64,000 nt of DNA. Source: an uncultured Flavobacteriaceae bacterium (GTDB lineage: Bacteria; Bacteroidota; Bacteroidia; Flavobacteriales; Flavobacteriaceae). The position numbers and the translations under genes are program-made. Positions within the stretch are counted from its first letter, which is position 1; every line of letters starts with the position of its first letter. The notes below the pieces were generated by a model. It was not told the DNA's origin, searched no databases, and worked only from the letters and a program-made list of their open reading frames with translations. The stretch is taken from the NCBI GenBank assembly GCA_905181615.1, contig CAJIYH010000003.1, forward strand, positions 1-64,000, read 5' to 3'. Positions 1-9,436 of the stretch are shown here, piece by piece.

Positions 1-590
1 AAGTGGTTAAAGCTGCGCACAAAAGCGGTGTTTTTGTTGAAGCCGAATTGGGCGTGTTAAGCGGAGTTGAAGACGATATTTCGATTGATGAAAAAGATTC
101 TAAATATACAAACCCCTACGAAGTAGCTGAGTTTGTCGCTCGAACCAAATGCGATAGTATTGCAGTAGCGGTTGGGACCAGTCATGGAGCCTATAAGTTT
201 TCGGGAGGACAAGGAATTCAATTTGACATCCTTAAAGAAATACAAGAACGCATCCCAAATTTCCCCATCGTACTTCATGGAGGCTCGTCGGTTAATGATG
301 TGGAAATAAAGAGAATTAATACGGCTGGTGGTCAACTCAATCAAAATGCAGCTGGTGTTTCACAGGAGGAGATCGTTAAAGCGATAAAATACGGTATTTG
401 TAAGATTAATATTGCAACAGATACGCGTTTACTTTGGACTCGAGTTCACAGAGAATTCTTTAGAGATTCGCCTGAACTTTTTGATCCCATAAATCCCGGC
501 AAAACCTACATCGAAGAATATGTAAAGTTTATGCAACAAAAATTTGATTTGTTAGGGGCAACTGGAAAAGCAATTGAATTCAATCAATAA
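1..590 (+). CDS. iolJ: Class II ketose-bisphosphate aldolase, IolJ-like (5' end missing)
   Basis: The reading frame is open from the window's left edge, so only the C-terminal ~195 residues are present. HGGSS followed by a conserved NIATDTR segment is typical of class II (metal-dependent) fructose-bisphosphate/tagatose-bisphosphate aldolases. Followed four bases later by iolB, it is best read as the inositol-pathway aldolase that splits 2-deoxy-5-keto-gluconate-6-phosphate into dihydroxyacetone phosphate and malonate semialdehyde. The family call is from motifs; the substrate is inferred from the operon. A general glycolytic FbaA is the alternative, but the divergence around HGGSS and the context favour IolJ. 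Confidence 0.82.
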   Translation, partial: VVKAAHKSGVFVEAELGVLSGVEDDISIDEKDSKYTNPYEVAEFVARTKCDSIAVAVGTSHGAYKFSGGQGIQFDILKEIQERIPNFPIVLHGGSSVNDVEIKRINTAGGQLNQNAAGVSQEEIVKAIKYGICKINIATDTRLLWTRVHREFFRDSPELFDPINPGKTYIEEYVKFMQQKFDLLGATGKAIEFNQ

Positions 591-593
591 AAA

Positions 594-1475
594 ATGAACA
601 ATAAAGATCAACTACTCATCCAACCTAAAAAAGGTTCAAGTATCTACCAAAGCGTGACGCCTGAAAGTGCAAATTGGAATTATTTAAGTTTTGAAGCGAG
701 GATGTTCAATCATGACGAAGTCTGGGAACACGACACCCTAGACAATGAAATGGTGATTGTTTTATTAAGTGGAAACTTTAAGGTGACAAGTGACAAAGGG
801 AGCTGGGAAACAGTCAATGGTAGAAAAGACGTATTTAGCGGCGTTGCTCACACACTTTATCTTCCCATCAACACTTCGTTTAAGCTAACGGCAACAAGCG
901 AAAAACTTGACATCGCCTACGGCTGGTGTAAATCCGAAGAATCTTTTCCTCCTAAATTTGTTACCCCGGAGGAGACTACCGTTGTGATTTTTGGAGGAGA
1001 CAATGCCACAAGACAATTCAATGATCTTGTCCCTCCCGGTTTTGGTTGTAGCAAAATTGTTTGTAGAGAGGTTTACACCCCTTCGGGAAACTGGAGCTCT
1101 TTTCCAGCGCATAAACACGATGAGAGAATTTTGGATGAAAAAGGAAATGTTTTAGAACCCATACAGGAGGAAACTTATTTTTACAAGTTCCAAAAACCTG
1201 AGGCCTATGCAATTCAGCAAGTTTATACAAAAGACAAATCCCTTGATGAAATCGTGAGACCTCATCACAATGAAGTGGTGATGATTCCAAAAGGATTTCA
1301 CCCTGTAGTGGCAGAACATGGTTTTCATTGTTACTATTTGAATTTTCTAGCTGGAACTGATCAATGTTTGGCCAATACAACTGACCCTGATCATGAATGG
1401 ATTTATGATTCTTGGAGTGCAAAAGACAATAGGCTGCCGCTAGTAACTGCAAAAATGAACAATAAAGAGGAATAA
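594..1475 (+). CDS. iolB: 5-deoxy-glucuronate isomerase
   Basis: A 293-aa cytosolic cupin-type protein. It matches IolB in length and in landmarks such as the FPAHKHDE metal-binding-like stretch near the middle and the C-terminal HPVVAEHG and DPDHEW segments. IolB converts 5-deoxy-glucuronate to 2-deoxy-5-keto-gluconate, the step between IolD and IolC. It starts four bases after the aldolase stop and ends directly against the iolC start codon, so co-translation is likely. No anomaly was seen. Confidence 0.93.
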   Translation: MNNKDQLLIQPKKGSSIYQSVTPESANWNYLSFEARMFNHDEVWEHDTLDNEMVIVLLSGNFKVTSDKGSWETVNGRKDVFSGVAHTLYLPINTSFKLTATSEKLDIAYGWCKSEESFPPKFVTPEETTVVIFGGDNATRQFNDLVPPGFGCSKIVCREVYTPSGNWSSFPAHKHDERILDEKGNVLEPIQEETYFYKFQKPEAYAIQQVYTKDKSLDEIVRPHHNEVVMIPKGFHPVVAEHGFHCYYLNFLAGTDQCLANTTDPDHEWIYDSWSAKDNRLPLVTAKMNNKEE

Positions 1476-2489
1476 ATGTGCAATAATAAACACGATATAA
1501 TCACTTTTGGAAGGTCTTCAATTGATCTTTATTCCCAAAATATTGGGGCACCATTTAATCTAATTAAAGGATTCGACGCTTTTGTAGGAGGCTCCCCTCT
1601 AAATATCGCAGTTGGCTGTTCTAGATTGGGACTCGACGCCAGTTTATTATCCGCAGTTGGAGAAGATAAGGTTGGGGAGTTTTTAATTAATTTTTTAACC
1701 GAAGAAGGAGTCAATATCACCAACGTACCAACTAAAAAAGGAACGAGAACAAGTGCTGTTATTCTTGGAATCGAACCCCCTGACAAGTTTCCGCTCGTTT
1801 ATTACAGAGACAACGCTTCTGACAGTCAGGTAGATATTGACGACGTAGATCGTGCCAATATTTCAGACTATAAAGTGCTGCTAATTAATGGTACCGCTAT
1901 GAACATCGAACCCACCCGAAGCGCAACTTTTCATGCAACTGAAATAGCCTTGAAAAACGATGTGGAAGTGGTTTTAGATTTAGATTTTAGAGCAGATCAA
2001 TGGCATGACTATCGAGCTTTTGGAGTTACGATGAGGGCTATTTTACCTCGGGTTAAAATTGCAATTGGGACGGAAGAGGAAATCCTAGCTGCTACGATGG
2101 AAAATGTCTCCCAAGTTGAAATAAAGGACCAACAAATATCAGCCCCTGAAATTAAGGGGGATATTGACTTGGCCATCAAAAAAATATTAGCGACTGGTGT
2201 AGAAACGCTAATCGTTAAAAGAGGTGAAAAAGGCGCGAGTATTCACAGTCATGATGGTACAATGACATCAGTGCCCGGATTTCCTGTTGAAATTCTCAAT
2301 GTTTTGGGGGCTGGAGATGCTTTTGCAAGTGGATTTCTCTATGGCATAATCAATGACTGGGATCTTTATAAATCATGCAGAATGGGTAACGCCAGTGGTG
2401 CGCATGTAGTGACACAAAAAGGATGTGCAAATTTCATGCCCACCCTAGAACAATCCCTTGAATTTATAAATAAAAATGGTGGGTTTTAA
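1476..2489 (+). CDS. iolC: 5-dehydro-2-deoxygluconokinase
   Basis: A 337-aa PfkB-family carbohydrate kinase. The N-terminus carries the family's GGSPLNIAVG substrate-binding segment. The C-terminal GAGDAFASG anion-hole motif places the catalytic base at about Asp281. IolC phosphorylates 2-deoxy-5-keto-gluconate to its 6-phosphate, the substrate of the aldolase encoded upstream. The start ATG directly follows the iolB stop codon (TAAATG). The specific PfkB substrate rests on its position between iolB and iolD. Confidence 0.93.
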   Translation: MCNNKHDIITFGRSSIDLYSQNIGAPFNLIKGFDAFVGGSPLNIAVGCSRLGLDASLLSAVGEDKVGEFLINFLTEEGVNITNVPTKKGTRTSAVILGIEPPDKFPLVYYRDNASDSQVDIDDVDRANISDYKVLLINGTAMNIEPTRSATFHATEIALKNDVEVVLDLDFRADQWHDYRAFGVTMRAILPRVKIAIGTEEEILAATMENVSQVEIKDQQISAPEIKGDIDLAIKKILATGVETLIVKRGEKGASIHSHDGTMTSVPGFPVEILNVLGAGDAFASGFLYGIINDWDLYKSCRMGNASGAHVVTQKGCANFMPTLEQSLEFINKNGGF

Positions 2490-2500
2490 TTCTATTAAAA

Positions 2501-4360
2501 ATGAAAACAAAAAAATTAACAGTCGGGCAAGCAACAATTGAGTTTTTAAAAAATCAGTATGTTGAAAGCGACGGTCATCAACAAAAATTTTTTGCAGGGT
2601 GCTTTGGAATTTTAGGACACGGTAATGTTGCGGGTATTGGTCAAGCCCTTCATCAAAATACTGATTTTCCATTTTATGTCGCCAGAAACGAGCAAGCGAT
2701 GGTGCACACCGCCGCTGCTTATGCCAAAGTTAAAAACCGCTTGCAGACTTTTGTTTGTACAACCTCGATCGGCCCTGGGGCTACAAACATGATAACGGGT
2801 GCAGCAGCGGCGACTATCAATAGGATTCCTGTACTTTTAATTCCCGGAGATATTTTTGCTACAAGACAAGTAGCTCCCGTACTGCAACAATTGGAATCTA
2901 ATTTAACCCAGGACATCTCTGTCAATGATTGTTTTAAACCCGTTTCAAAATATTGGGACAGAATAAATCGTCCAGAGCAACTTATTACTGCCTTGCCAGA
3001 AATAATGCGGGTACTAACCTCCCCTGCTGAAACAGGTGCGGTTACCCTGTGTATCCCTCAAGACGTTCAGGCGGAATCTTTTGATTTTCCTGTTGAATTG
3101 TTTAAAAAACGTGTCTGGAATATCAGCAGAAATATGCCCGATCAAAATATACTTTCCAAAGCAATTGCGATGATCAATGAAAGTAAAAAACCATTAATTG
3201 TTTCGGGTGGAGGGACGATCTATAGCGGGGCAACAAAAACACTGAAATCGTTTGTCAATAGAACCGGAATTCCTGTCGTAGAAACATTTGCTGGCAAAGG
3301 ATCTTTAAATTATAATGAGCCTCAAAACCTTGGTGCTGCTGGAGTCACGGGTACCCCTGGAGCCATCGAAATTGCAAATGATGCGGATTTGGTGATTGGT
3401 ATTGGAACAAGATATTCGGATTTTACGACCATTTCAAAATCTGCTTTCCAAAATCCAAGTGTAAAATTCATTAATATTAATGTTACAGAATTTGATTCCT
3501 TTAAGCACAGCGCGCTCCCTTTGGTAGGGGATGCGAAATCTATTTTAGAAGTGATAGATGCGCGTTTGTCTTCCTTTAAAGTTGATAAAAACTATTCAGA
3601 TAAAATCATCTCATTTAACAAGAGCTGGGATCAATTTGTGTCTGAAATTTATACCGAGAAAAATGAAACCCCCGCATTCCAAGGGGAAGTCATCGGGGCG
3701 GTTAATTCGTTTTCAAAGCCCGAAGATGTGGTGGTTTGCGCCGCAGGGAGTTTGCCTGGTGATTTACATAAATTATGGCGAACACAAAGCCCAAAAGGAT
3801 TTCATCTTGAGTATGGTTACTCTTGCATGGGGTATGAAATTGCTGGAGGTTTGGGAGCTAAAATGGCACTTCCAAAGAGTGAAATCTATGTTATGATTGG
3901 AGATGGAAGTTACCTGATGATGGCGCAAGAAATTGTGACTTCGATTCAGGAAAAACAAAAGATCACTATTGTTTTATTAAACAATAATGGTTATTCAAGT
4001 ATTGGAAGTCTATCAAATTCCGTGGGAAGCGATGGTTTTGGAACGCATTACAAATACAGAAATGAATCAACTGATCAACTTGACGGTGATTACTTACCTA
4101 CTGATTTTGTTTTAAATGCGCAAAGTATGGGAGCGCATGTTATTAAAACAAATAATATTTCGGAGTTTAACAAAGCACTTGTTGCTGCAAAATCAATTGA
4201 TCACACAACACTGATCTATATCGATGTGGATCGGAAAAAAGGAGTTCCCGGATTTACTTGGTGGGATGTTCCTATTGCCGAAGTCTCTGAGAAAGAAAAT
4301 GTTTCAGAATCCTATAAAAAATATATAGAAAATAAAAAGTCACAAAAGTATTATCTCTAA
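2501..4360 (+). CDS. iolD: 3D-(3,5/4)-trihydroxycyclohexane-1,2-dione hydrolase (ThDP enzyme)
   Basis: A 619-aa thiamine-diphosphate enzyme of the acetolactate-synthase superfamily. The N-terminal pyrimidine-binding domain has the expected glutamate (ARNEQAMVH, Glu64). The C-terminal domain has the GDGSY...NNNGY ThDP/metal-binding motif starting near residue 467. IolD hydrolytically opens the ring of diketo-inositol to give 5-deoxy-glucuronate, the IolB substrate. Length and operon position match IolD rather than acetolactate synthase. It lies 11 bases after iolC. Confidence 0.94.
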   Translation: MKTKKLTVGQATIEFLKNQYVESDGHQQKFFAGCFGILGHGNVAGIGQALHQNTDFPFYVARNEQAMVHTAAAYAKVKNRLQTFVCTTSIGPGATNMITGAAAATINRIPVLLIPGDIFATRQVAPVLQQLESNLTQDISVNDCFKPVSKYWDRINRPEQLITALPEIMRVLTSPAETGAVTLCIPQDVQAESFDFPVELFKKRVWNISRNMPDQNILSKAIAMINESKKPLIVSGGGTIYSGATKTLKSFVNRTGIPVVETFAGKGSLNYNEPQNLGAAGVTGTPGAIEIANDADLVIGIGTRYSDFTTISKSAFQNPSVKFININVTEFDSFKHSALPLVGDAKSILEVIDARLSSFKVDKNYSDKIISFNKSWDQFVSEIYTEKNETPAFQGEVIGAVNSFSKPEDVVVCAAGSLPGDLHKLWRTQSPKGFHLEYGYSCMGYEIAGGLGAKMALPKSEIYVMIGDGSYLMMAQEIVTSIQEKQKITIVLLNNNGYSSIGSLSNSVGSDGFGTHYKYRNESTDQLDGDYLPTDFVLNAQSMGAHVIKTNNISEFNKALVAAKSIDHTTLIYIDVDRKKGVPGFTWWDVPIAEVSEKENVSESYKKYIENKKSQKYYL

Positions 4361-4369
4361 TTTTTAATT

Positions 4370-5968
4370 ATGAATTCAGATCTTATTATTACGCTCGTTT
4401 CATTTATACTCTTCACAGGAGGTGTTGCTTTTTTCACCTGGTACAGTCTAAAGAAAACCAATCTAAATTCTTCTGATGGATATTTTTTGGGAGGAAGAAG
4501 TTTGTCTGGAATTGTAATTGCAGGATCGATGTTGTTGACCAATATTTCTTCTGAACATTTGATTGGAATGAATGGCAACTCCTATGTCAATGGGTTTATT
4601 GTTATCGCTTGGGAAGTAACTTCTTCATTGGCTTTGGCCATTGCGGCATTGTTTTTTATTCCCAAATACTTAAAAATGGGATTGACCACAATCCCTCAAT
4701 TTCTTGAGAAAAGATTTGATGGGGTGCTAAGGACTTTTGTGGCCATCGTTTTGATCACCTCATTTATTATCACCCTCCTACCCATCGTGCTCTATTCGGG
4801 TGCGCTGGGTATTGAAAGTCTTTTTGGCGTCTCCGAAGTATTGGGAGTTGAAAAGTCTCAGGGCTTGTGGATCACGATATTATTCATAGGAATCCTCGGA
4901 TCAATTTATGCCGTCTTTGGCGGCTTAAAGGCAGTTGCTTATTCAGACACAATTAACGGAATTGGATTGTTATTGGGGGGACTTTTAATTCCTGTTTTGG
5001 CGCTTTATGCCATAGGCGACAGCAACATCCTCGATGGATTAACTAAGGTTTATGAATATGCTCCCGAAAAATTTAATGTTATAGGAGCCAGTGACTCAGT
5101 ACTGCCCTTCGAAGTTTTGTTTACGGGTCTGATTATCAACCAACTTTATTTTTGGGGCATGAATCAAACAATTATCCAAAGGGCATTAGGGGCTAAGAAT
5201 TTAAAGGAAGCTCAAAAGGGACTTTTGATCACAGGTCTGTTTAAAATCTTAATCCCATTGGTGATTGTCTTACCTGGAGTGATTTGCTATTATTACTTTA
5301 GCGATACCTTTTATGATCAACAAGATTCGGTTTATCCAGAATTGGTCAAAAAAGTTTTGCCAGTTTGGTTAATCGGTTTTTTTGCAGCAGTCATTATGGG
5401 AGCTGTTTTAAGTACTTTTAATTCCGTATTAAATTCTGCAGCGACCTTGTTTAGTATTGATGTTTATAAAAAACACATTGTGAAAAATGTAAGCGATAAA
5501 AAACTGGTTTCTATCGGTAAGTTAACCTCTGCAATTTTAGCAGCTTTCGCCATTCTAGCTGCCCCCCTAATGGCCAATACTCCAGATGGCTTGTATCAAC
5601 TCCTACAAGAGCTTAACGGGGTCTTTTTCATCCCAATTGCTTCGGTATTGCTTGCTGGTTTTTTTATGAAAAAAATATCTGCTATTGCGGCAAAAACTGC
5701 TCTGATTTTTGGGCTTTCATTTTATATATTCATGACTTGGGGCTACACCAACCATGGCATTCATTTTGTTCATTTATGGGGAATCGAATTTGTTTTAAAT
5801 GTTGGGATAATGTATTTGGTCTCCTACTTCTACCCGAGAAAAAATCTATATGAAATATCCGATGTGGGAGCCGTTGATCTTACTTCATGGAAGTATGCAA
5901 AACCGATGGCGATAGGGCTCAGTTTGGTCACTGTTCTAATCTATATATTGTTGGGAAATAATGCTTAA
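4370..5968 (+). CDS. Sodium:solute symporter (SSS/SLC5), probable myo-inositol importer
   Basis: A 532-aa polytopic inner-membrane protein with about 13-14 hydrophobic helices. It has the SSS-family N-terminal signature DGYFLGGRSLSG followed by SMLLTNISSEHLIG. The family couples Na+ flux to uptake of sugars, inositol or organic solutes. It lies inside the inositol operon (9 bases after iolD, 18 before iolA), so myo-inositol or a related cyclitol is the likely substrate. The substrate is inferred from position only. No other transporter is present in this operon within the window. Confidence 0.88.
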   Translation: MNSDLIITLVSFILFTGGVAFFTWYSLKKTNLNSSDGYFLGGRSLSGIVIAGSMLLTNISSEHLIGMNGNSYVNGFIVIAWEVTSSLALAIAALFFIPKYLKMGLTTIPQFLEKRFDGVLRTFVAIVLITSFIITLLPIVLYSGALGIESLFGVSEVLGVEKSQGLWITILFIGILGSIYAVFGGLKAVAYSDTINGIGLLLGGLLIPVLALYAIGDSNILDGLTKVYEYAPEKFNVIGASDSVLPFEVLFTGLIINQLYFWGMNQTIIQRALGAKNLKEAQKGLLITGLFKILIPLVIVLPGVICYYYFSDTFYDQQDSVYPELVKKVLPVWLIGFFAAVIMGAVLSTFNSVLNSAATLFSIDVYKKHIVKNVSDKKLVSIGKLTSAILAAFAILAAPLMANTPDGLYQLLQELNGVFFIPIASVLLAGFFMKKISAIAAKTALIFGLSFYIFMTWGYTNHGIHFVHLWGIEFVLNVGIMYLVSYFYPRKNLYEISDVGAVDLTSWKYAKPMAIGLSLVTVLIYILLGNNA

Positions 5969-5986
5969 TTTAATCTTGAATAACAA

Positions 5987-7462
5987 ATGAATCGTTTAAA
6001 AAATTACATCAATGGCGCATGGGCAGAGAGCTCATCAAACGAAACAGTTGATGTACACAACCCTGCAACGCAGGAGGTTATAGCGACTGTTCCATATGGA
6101 ACCGCAACTCAAAAAGATCTTCAAGATGCGGCAACTAGCGCACAAGGAGCTTACCTAGAATGGAAGAAAGTTCCTGTAATGAAAAGGGTACAACAGCTTT
6201 ACAAGCTGAAAAATATCATGGAAAATAATTTGGAGGAGTTGGCCAAAATAATCACCGATGAATCTGGAAAAACAAAAGGAGAGTCGATCGGAGAAATACA
6301 GCGTGCCATCGAAAATATCGAGGTTGCCTGTGGAACACCCATGTTGATTAAAGGAGATGTGATTGAGGACATTGCTTTTGGAATTGACGAAATGATGATT
6401 CGTCAGCCCATTGGTGTTACTGCCTGCATCACGCCATTTAATTTTCCAAGTATGATCGTATTTTGGTTTTTACCTTATGCGATCGCAACTGGAAATGCCA
6501 TGATTGTGAAACCTTCTGAGAAGGTACCTTTAACGATGATGAAACTCTTTGAGTTTTTTGATGAATTGGATCTTCCAAAAGGACTCCTTAGCTTGGTTCA
6601 TGGAGGAAAAGAAACAGTAGATGCCATCTTGGAGCATCCTTCAATAAAAGCAATAAGTTTTGTAGGAAGTACGCCAATAGCTAGATATATTTATTCTAAA
6701 GGAACCGCCAATGGCAAAAGGGTTCAGGCACAAGGGGGAGCAAAAAACCCTGTGATTGTTTTACCCGATTGCGATGTGGAAATGTCTTCTAAAATCATAG
6801 CAGATTCTGTTTATGGATGTGCAGGACAACGCTGTCTTGCTGCTTCAACGATCATTACCGTTGATGATCAAAACAGAAACATCAAAGATGCGCTGTATGA
6901 AGTTGTTAAATCAAGAAAGACAGGATATGGCTGGGATAGCGACACCAACATGGGTCCTGTAATTACGCCCGAAAGTAAGAAAAGAGTCGAATTCTTAATC
7001 CAAAAAGGAGTTGATGAAGGCGCAAATGTACTTTTGGATGGTCGGGATACTGATGTGTCTGGCTATGAAAAAGGAAACTTTTTAAACCCAACAATCCTAG
7101 AAAATGTTCCTTTAGGAAAAGAACTCATCCAAACAGAGATTTTTGGTCCTGTCATGAGTCTGATTTCAATGAAAAACATTGAGGAAGCCCTCCAGTTTGT
7201 CAACAGTGGAAATTATGGCAATATGGCTTGTCTATTTACTCAAAATGGCGCAATGGCTAGAAAATTCAGAAATGAAGCTGACGCTGGAAACATTGGAATC
7301 AATATTGGTGTAGCTGCTCCAATGGCTCAATTTCCTTTTAGTGGTTGGAAGGATAGTTTTTTCGGAGACTTACACGGTCAAGGAAATCATGCCATTGAGT
7401 TTTTTACTCAAACGAAAGTTGTGATAGAAAGATGGCCAAATATATGGTCAAGAAAATTTTAA
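5987..7462 (+). CDS. iolA: CoA-acylating methylmalonate/malonate-semialdehyde dehydrogenase
   Basis: A 491-aa aldehyde dehydrogenase of the MmsA/IolA subfamily. Visible landmarks are the ITPFNFP segment, IVKPSEKVPL for NAD binding, FVGSTPIARYIY, and the CAGQRC active-site box with the catalytic cysteine at about residue 283. The enzyme converts malonate semialdehyde, made by the aldolase step, to acetyl-CoA with CoA and NAD+, finishing the pathway. Length is normal for the family. Activity on methylmalonate semialdehyde (valine catabolism) is also possible because the two functions share one fold. Confidence 0.93.
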   Translation: MNRLKNYINGAWAESSSNETVDVHNPATQEVIATVPYGTATQKDLQDAATSAQGAYLEWKKVPVMKRVQQLYKLKNIMENNLEELAKIITDESGKTKGESIGEIQRAIENIEVACGTPMLIKGDVIEDIAFGIDEMMIRQPIGVTACITPFNFPSMIVFWFLPYAIATGNAMIVKPSEKVPLTMMKLFEFFDELDLPKGLLSLVHGGKETVDAILEHPSIKAISFVGSTPIARYIYSKGTANGKRVQAQGGAKNPVIVLPDCDVEMSSKIIADSVYGCAGQRCLAASTIITVDDQNRNIKDALYEVVKSRKTGYGWDSDTNMGPVITPESKKRVEFLIQKGVDEGANVLLDGRDTDVSGYEKGNFLNPTILENVPLGKELIQTEIFGPVMSLISMKNIEEALQFVNSGNYGNMACLFTQNGAMARKFRNEADAGNIGINIGVAAPMAQFPFSGWKDSFFGDLHGQGNHAIEFFTQTKVVIERWPNIWSRKF

Positions 7463-7471
7463 ATTAGTGTT

Positions 7472-8377
7472 ATGATAAAAATCGCAAATGCACCTTGTTC
7501 TTGGGGAGTATTAGAGTTTGACTTAGCAGAAAAGTCAGAGGAAAAAGGCTTTCAAGAGGTCTTAGATGAAATAGAAGCGACTGGCTATGTCGGAACCGAA
7601 TTAGGCGATTGGGGTTTTATGCCCTCAGAACCAATCGGCCTTAGAAAGGAAATAGAAAAAAGAAAATTGGAATTGGTGGGTGCTTTTGTTCCTGTGGATT
7701 TGTCCGATAAAGACAAGCACGACGCGGGGGTTGTAAATGCATTAAAAACAGCTAAACTGATGTCCGATGCGAATTACAAGAAGTCTTTCATTGTTTTGGC
7801 CGATGACAATGGTTCGAATTCTGAAAGGACATTGAACGCTGGTAGGGTAGACAACAGCATGATGCTTTCTGAGGAGCAATGGAAAGTCTTTGCCCATGCA
7901 GCCGATAGAATTGCAAGAGCAGTAAAAGAAGAATATGGACTCAGAACCGTTTTTCATCATCATTGTGCTGGTTTTATAGAAACTCCTGAGGAGATTGACC
8001 AGTTGATGGAGCTAACAGATCCACACTTGCTGGGGTTGTGCTTGGATATGGGTCACTATGCTTTTGGTGGTGGTGATCCCTTGATGGCGATTGAAAAACA
8101 CAAGGAAAGAATCTGGCATGTCCATTTTAAGGACTATGATCCTTTGGCAGCGCAAGCCGCAAAAGAGGAAGGAGAAGATTATTTTGGTGCATTAAAAAGA
8201 GGTGTCTTTTGCGAATTAGGGGAAGGAATCGTTGATTTTCAATCCATTGTTTCTTTATTAAAAAAACTAAATTATAAAGATTGGATCGTCGTAGAACAAG
8301 ACGTTTTACCAGGCATGGGGAGTCCAAAAAATTGCGCACTTAAAAACAGAAATTACATTAAAACACTTGGTTTATAA
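7472..8377 (+). CDS. iolE: Inosose dehydratase (xylose-isomerase-like TIM barrel)
   Basis: A 301-aa protein of the sugar phosphate isomerase/epimerase fold. It begins with the IolE-type IANAPCSWGVLEF and contains metal-ligand regions VFHHHCAGFIETPEE, CLDMGHYAFGGGDP and HVHFKDYDP. IolE dehydrates 2-keto-myo-inositol (scyllo-inosose) to the diketone substrate of IolD. It lies 9 bases after iolA and 10 before iolG. The N-terminus and operon position make the assignment secure within this large fold family. Confidence 0.92.
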   Translation: MIKIANAPCSWGVLEFDLAEKSEEKGFQEVLDEIEATGYVGTELGDWGFMPSEPIGLRKEIEKRKLELVGAFVPVDLSDKDKHDAGVVNALKTAKLMSDANYKKSFIVLADDNGSNSERTLNAGRVDNSMMLSEEQWKVFAHAADRIARAVKEEYGLRTVFHHHCAGFIETPEEIDQLMELTDPHLLGLCLDMGHYAFGGGDPLMAIEKHKERIWHVHFKDYDPLAAQAAKEEGEDYFGALKRGVFCELGEGIVDFQSIVSLLKKLNYKDWIVVEQDVLPGMGSPKNCALKNRNYIKTLGL

Positions 8378-8387
8378 TAATTGAAGT

Positions 8388-9395
8388 ATGATTAAAATTA
8401 AATTTGGTATTGCAGGATTGGGAAGAATTGGTAAGATTCACCTAGATAATTTACTTCGGATGGATGAAGTAGAAGTAGTAGCCGTTGCGGATCCCATAGC
8501 AACAGAACTAGAAATGGCTCGTAAAAAAGGAATTGAGTTGGCTACAACTTCTTATGAGACAATGATAAATTCTAAAACCCTAGATGCCGTTGTTATCTGT
8601 ACACCAACCGATAGCCATGCAGACTATGTAGAAATTGCCGCCAAGGCTGGAATTCATGTTTTTTGTGAAAAACCGCTGGATCTTAACCTGAATCGTGTTG
8701 TTGAAGTGCTTAGTATTGTCAAGGCCAGTGGGGTGAAATTGATGTTGGGTTTCAATAGAAGGTTTGACAAAGAGTTCATTAAAATTCATGATTTGGTTGA
8801 AGAGGGAGAAGTTGGCGCTCCAAATTTGGTAAAAATCACAAGCAGAGACCCTGGAGCTCCGCCTATCAGTTATATCAAAAAATCAGGAGGTTTGTTTTTA
8901 GACATGACCATCCACGATTTTGATATGGCAAGATATATTGTCGGAAAAGAAGTAACGGAAGTCTATGCCAAAGGTGCAGTGCTGGTTGATGAAAAAATTG
9001 GTGAAGCTGGGGATATTGATACTGCCATCGTGATTCTGACCTATGAAGACCAAAGCATGGCCGTAATTGACAATAGCAGGGAAGCAAAATATGGGTATGA
9101 CCAAAGAATTGAAGTTTTTGGTTCTAAGGGAATGGTTCAGTCGAACAATAATTTTCGTGATTCTCATCGGCTCTACACAGCTACAGGGGTGGAAGCTTCC
9201 CCTCCCCTCCATTTTTTCTTAGAACGCTATGCAGATGCTTATAAAAAAGAATTACAAGACTTTTTGGGTTGTCTTATTAACGGGGATTCACTTCCGGTTA
9301 ATGGTCAAGATGGATTAATCTCTCTCAAAATAGGTCTTGCTGCCCTAAAATCTCTTAAAGAAGAAAGGCCTGTTAGGATTAACGAAATTCAATGA
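8388..9395 (+). CDS. iolG: Inositol 2-dehydrogenase
   Basis: A 335-aa Gfo/Idh/MocA-family oxidoreductase. It has an N-terminal Rossmann fold with GIAGLGRIGKIH (glycine motif near residues 7-15) and the family EKP motif in VFCEKPLDLN. A C-terminal beta-sheet domain includes GGLFLDMTIHDFDMARY, which holds the catalytic His/Asp pair. It oxidises myo-inositol to 2-keto-myo-inositol with NAD+, the first pathway step. It is the last gene of the operon, 10 bases after iolE; a 41-base gap follows. No operon regulator is visible in the window. Confidence 0.92.
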   Translation: MIKIKFGIAGLGRIGKIHLDNLLRMDEVEVVAVADPIATELEMARKKGIELATTSYETMINSKTLDAVVICTPTDSHADYVEIAAKAGIHVFCEKPLDLNLNRVVEVLSIVKASGVKLMLGFNRRFDKEFIKIHDLVEEGEVGAPNLVKITSRDPGAPPISYIKKSGGLFLDMTIHDFDMARYIVGKEVTEVYAKGAVLVDEKIGEAGDIDTAIVILTYEDQSMAVIDNSREAKYGYDQRIEVFGSKGMVQSNNNFRDSHRLYTATGVEASPPLHFFLERYADAYKKELQDFLGCLINGDSLPVNGQDGLISLKIGLAALKSLKEERPVRINEIQ

Positions 9396-9436
9396 TTACA
9401 AGTTTTTAATAGTGTAGGAGTGAATAAAAAACCAGG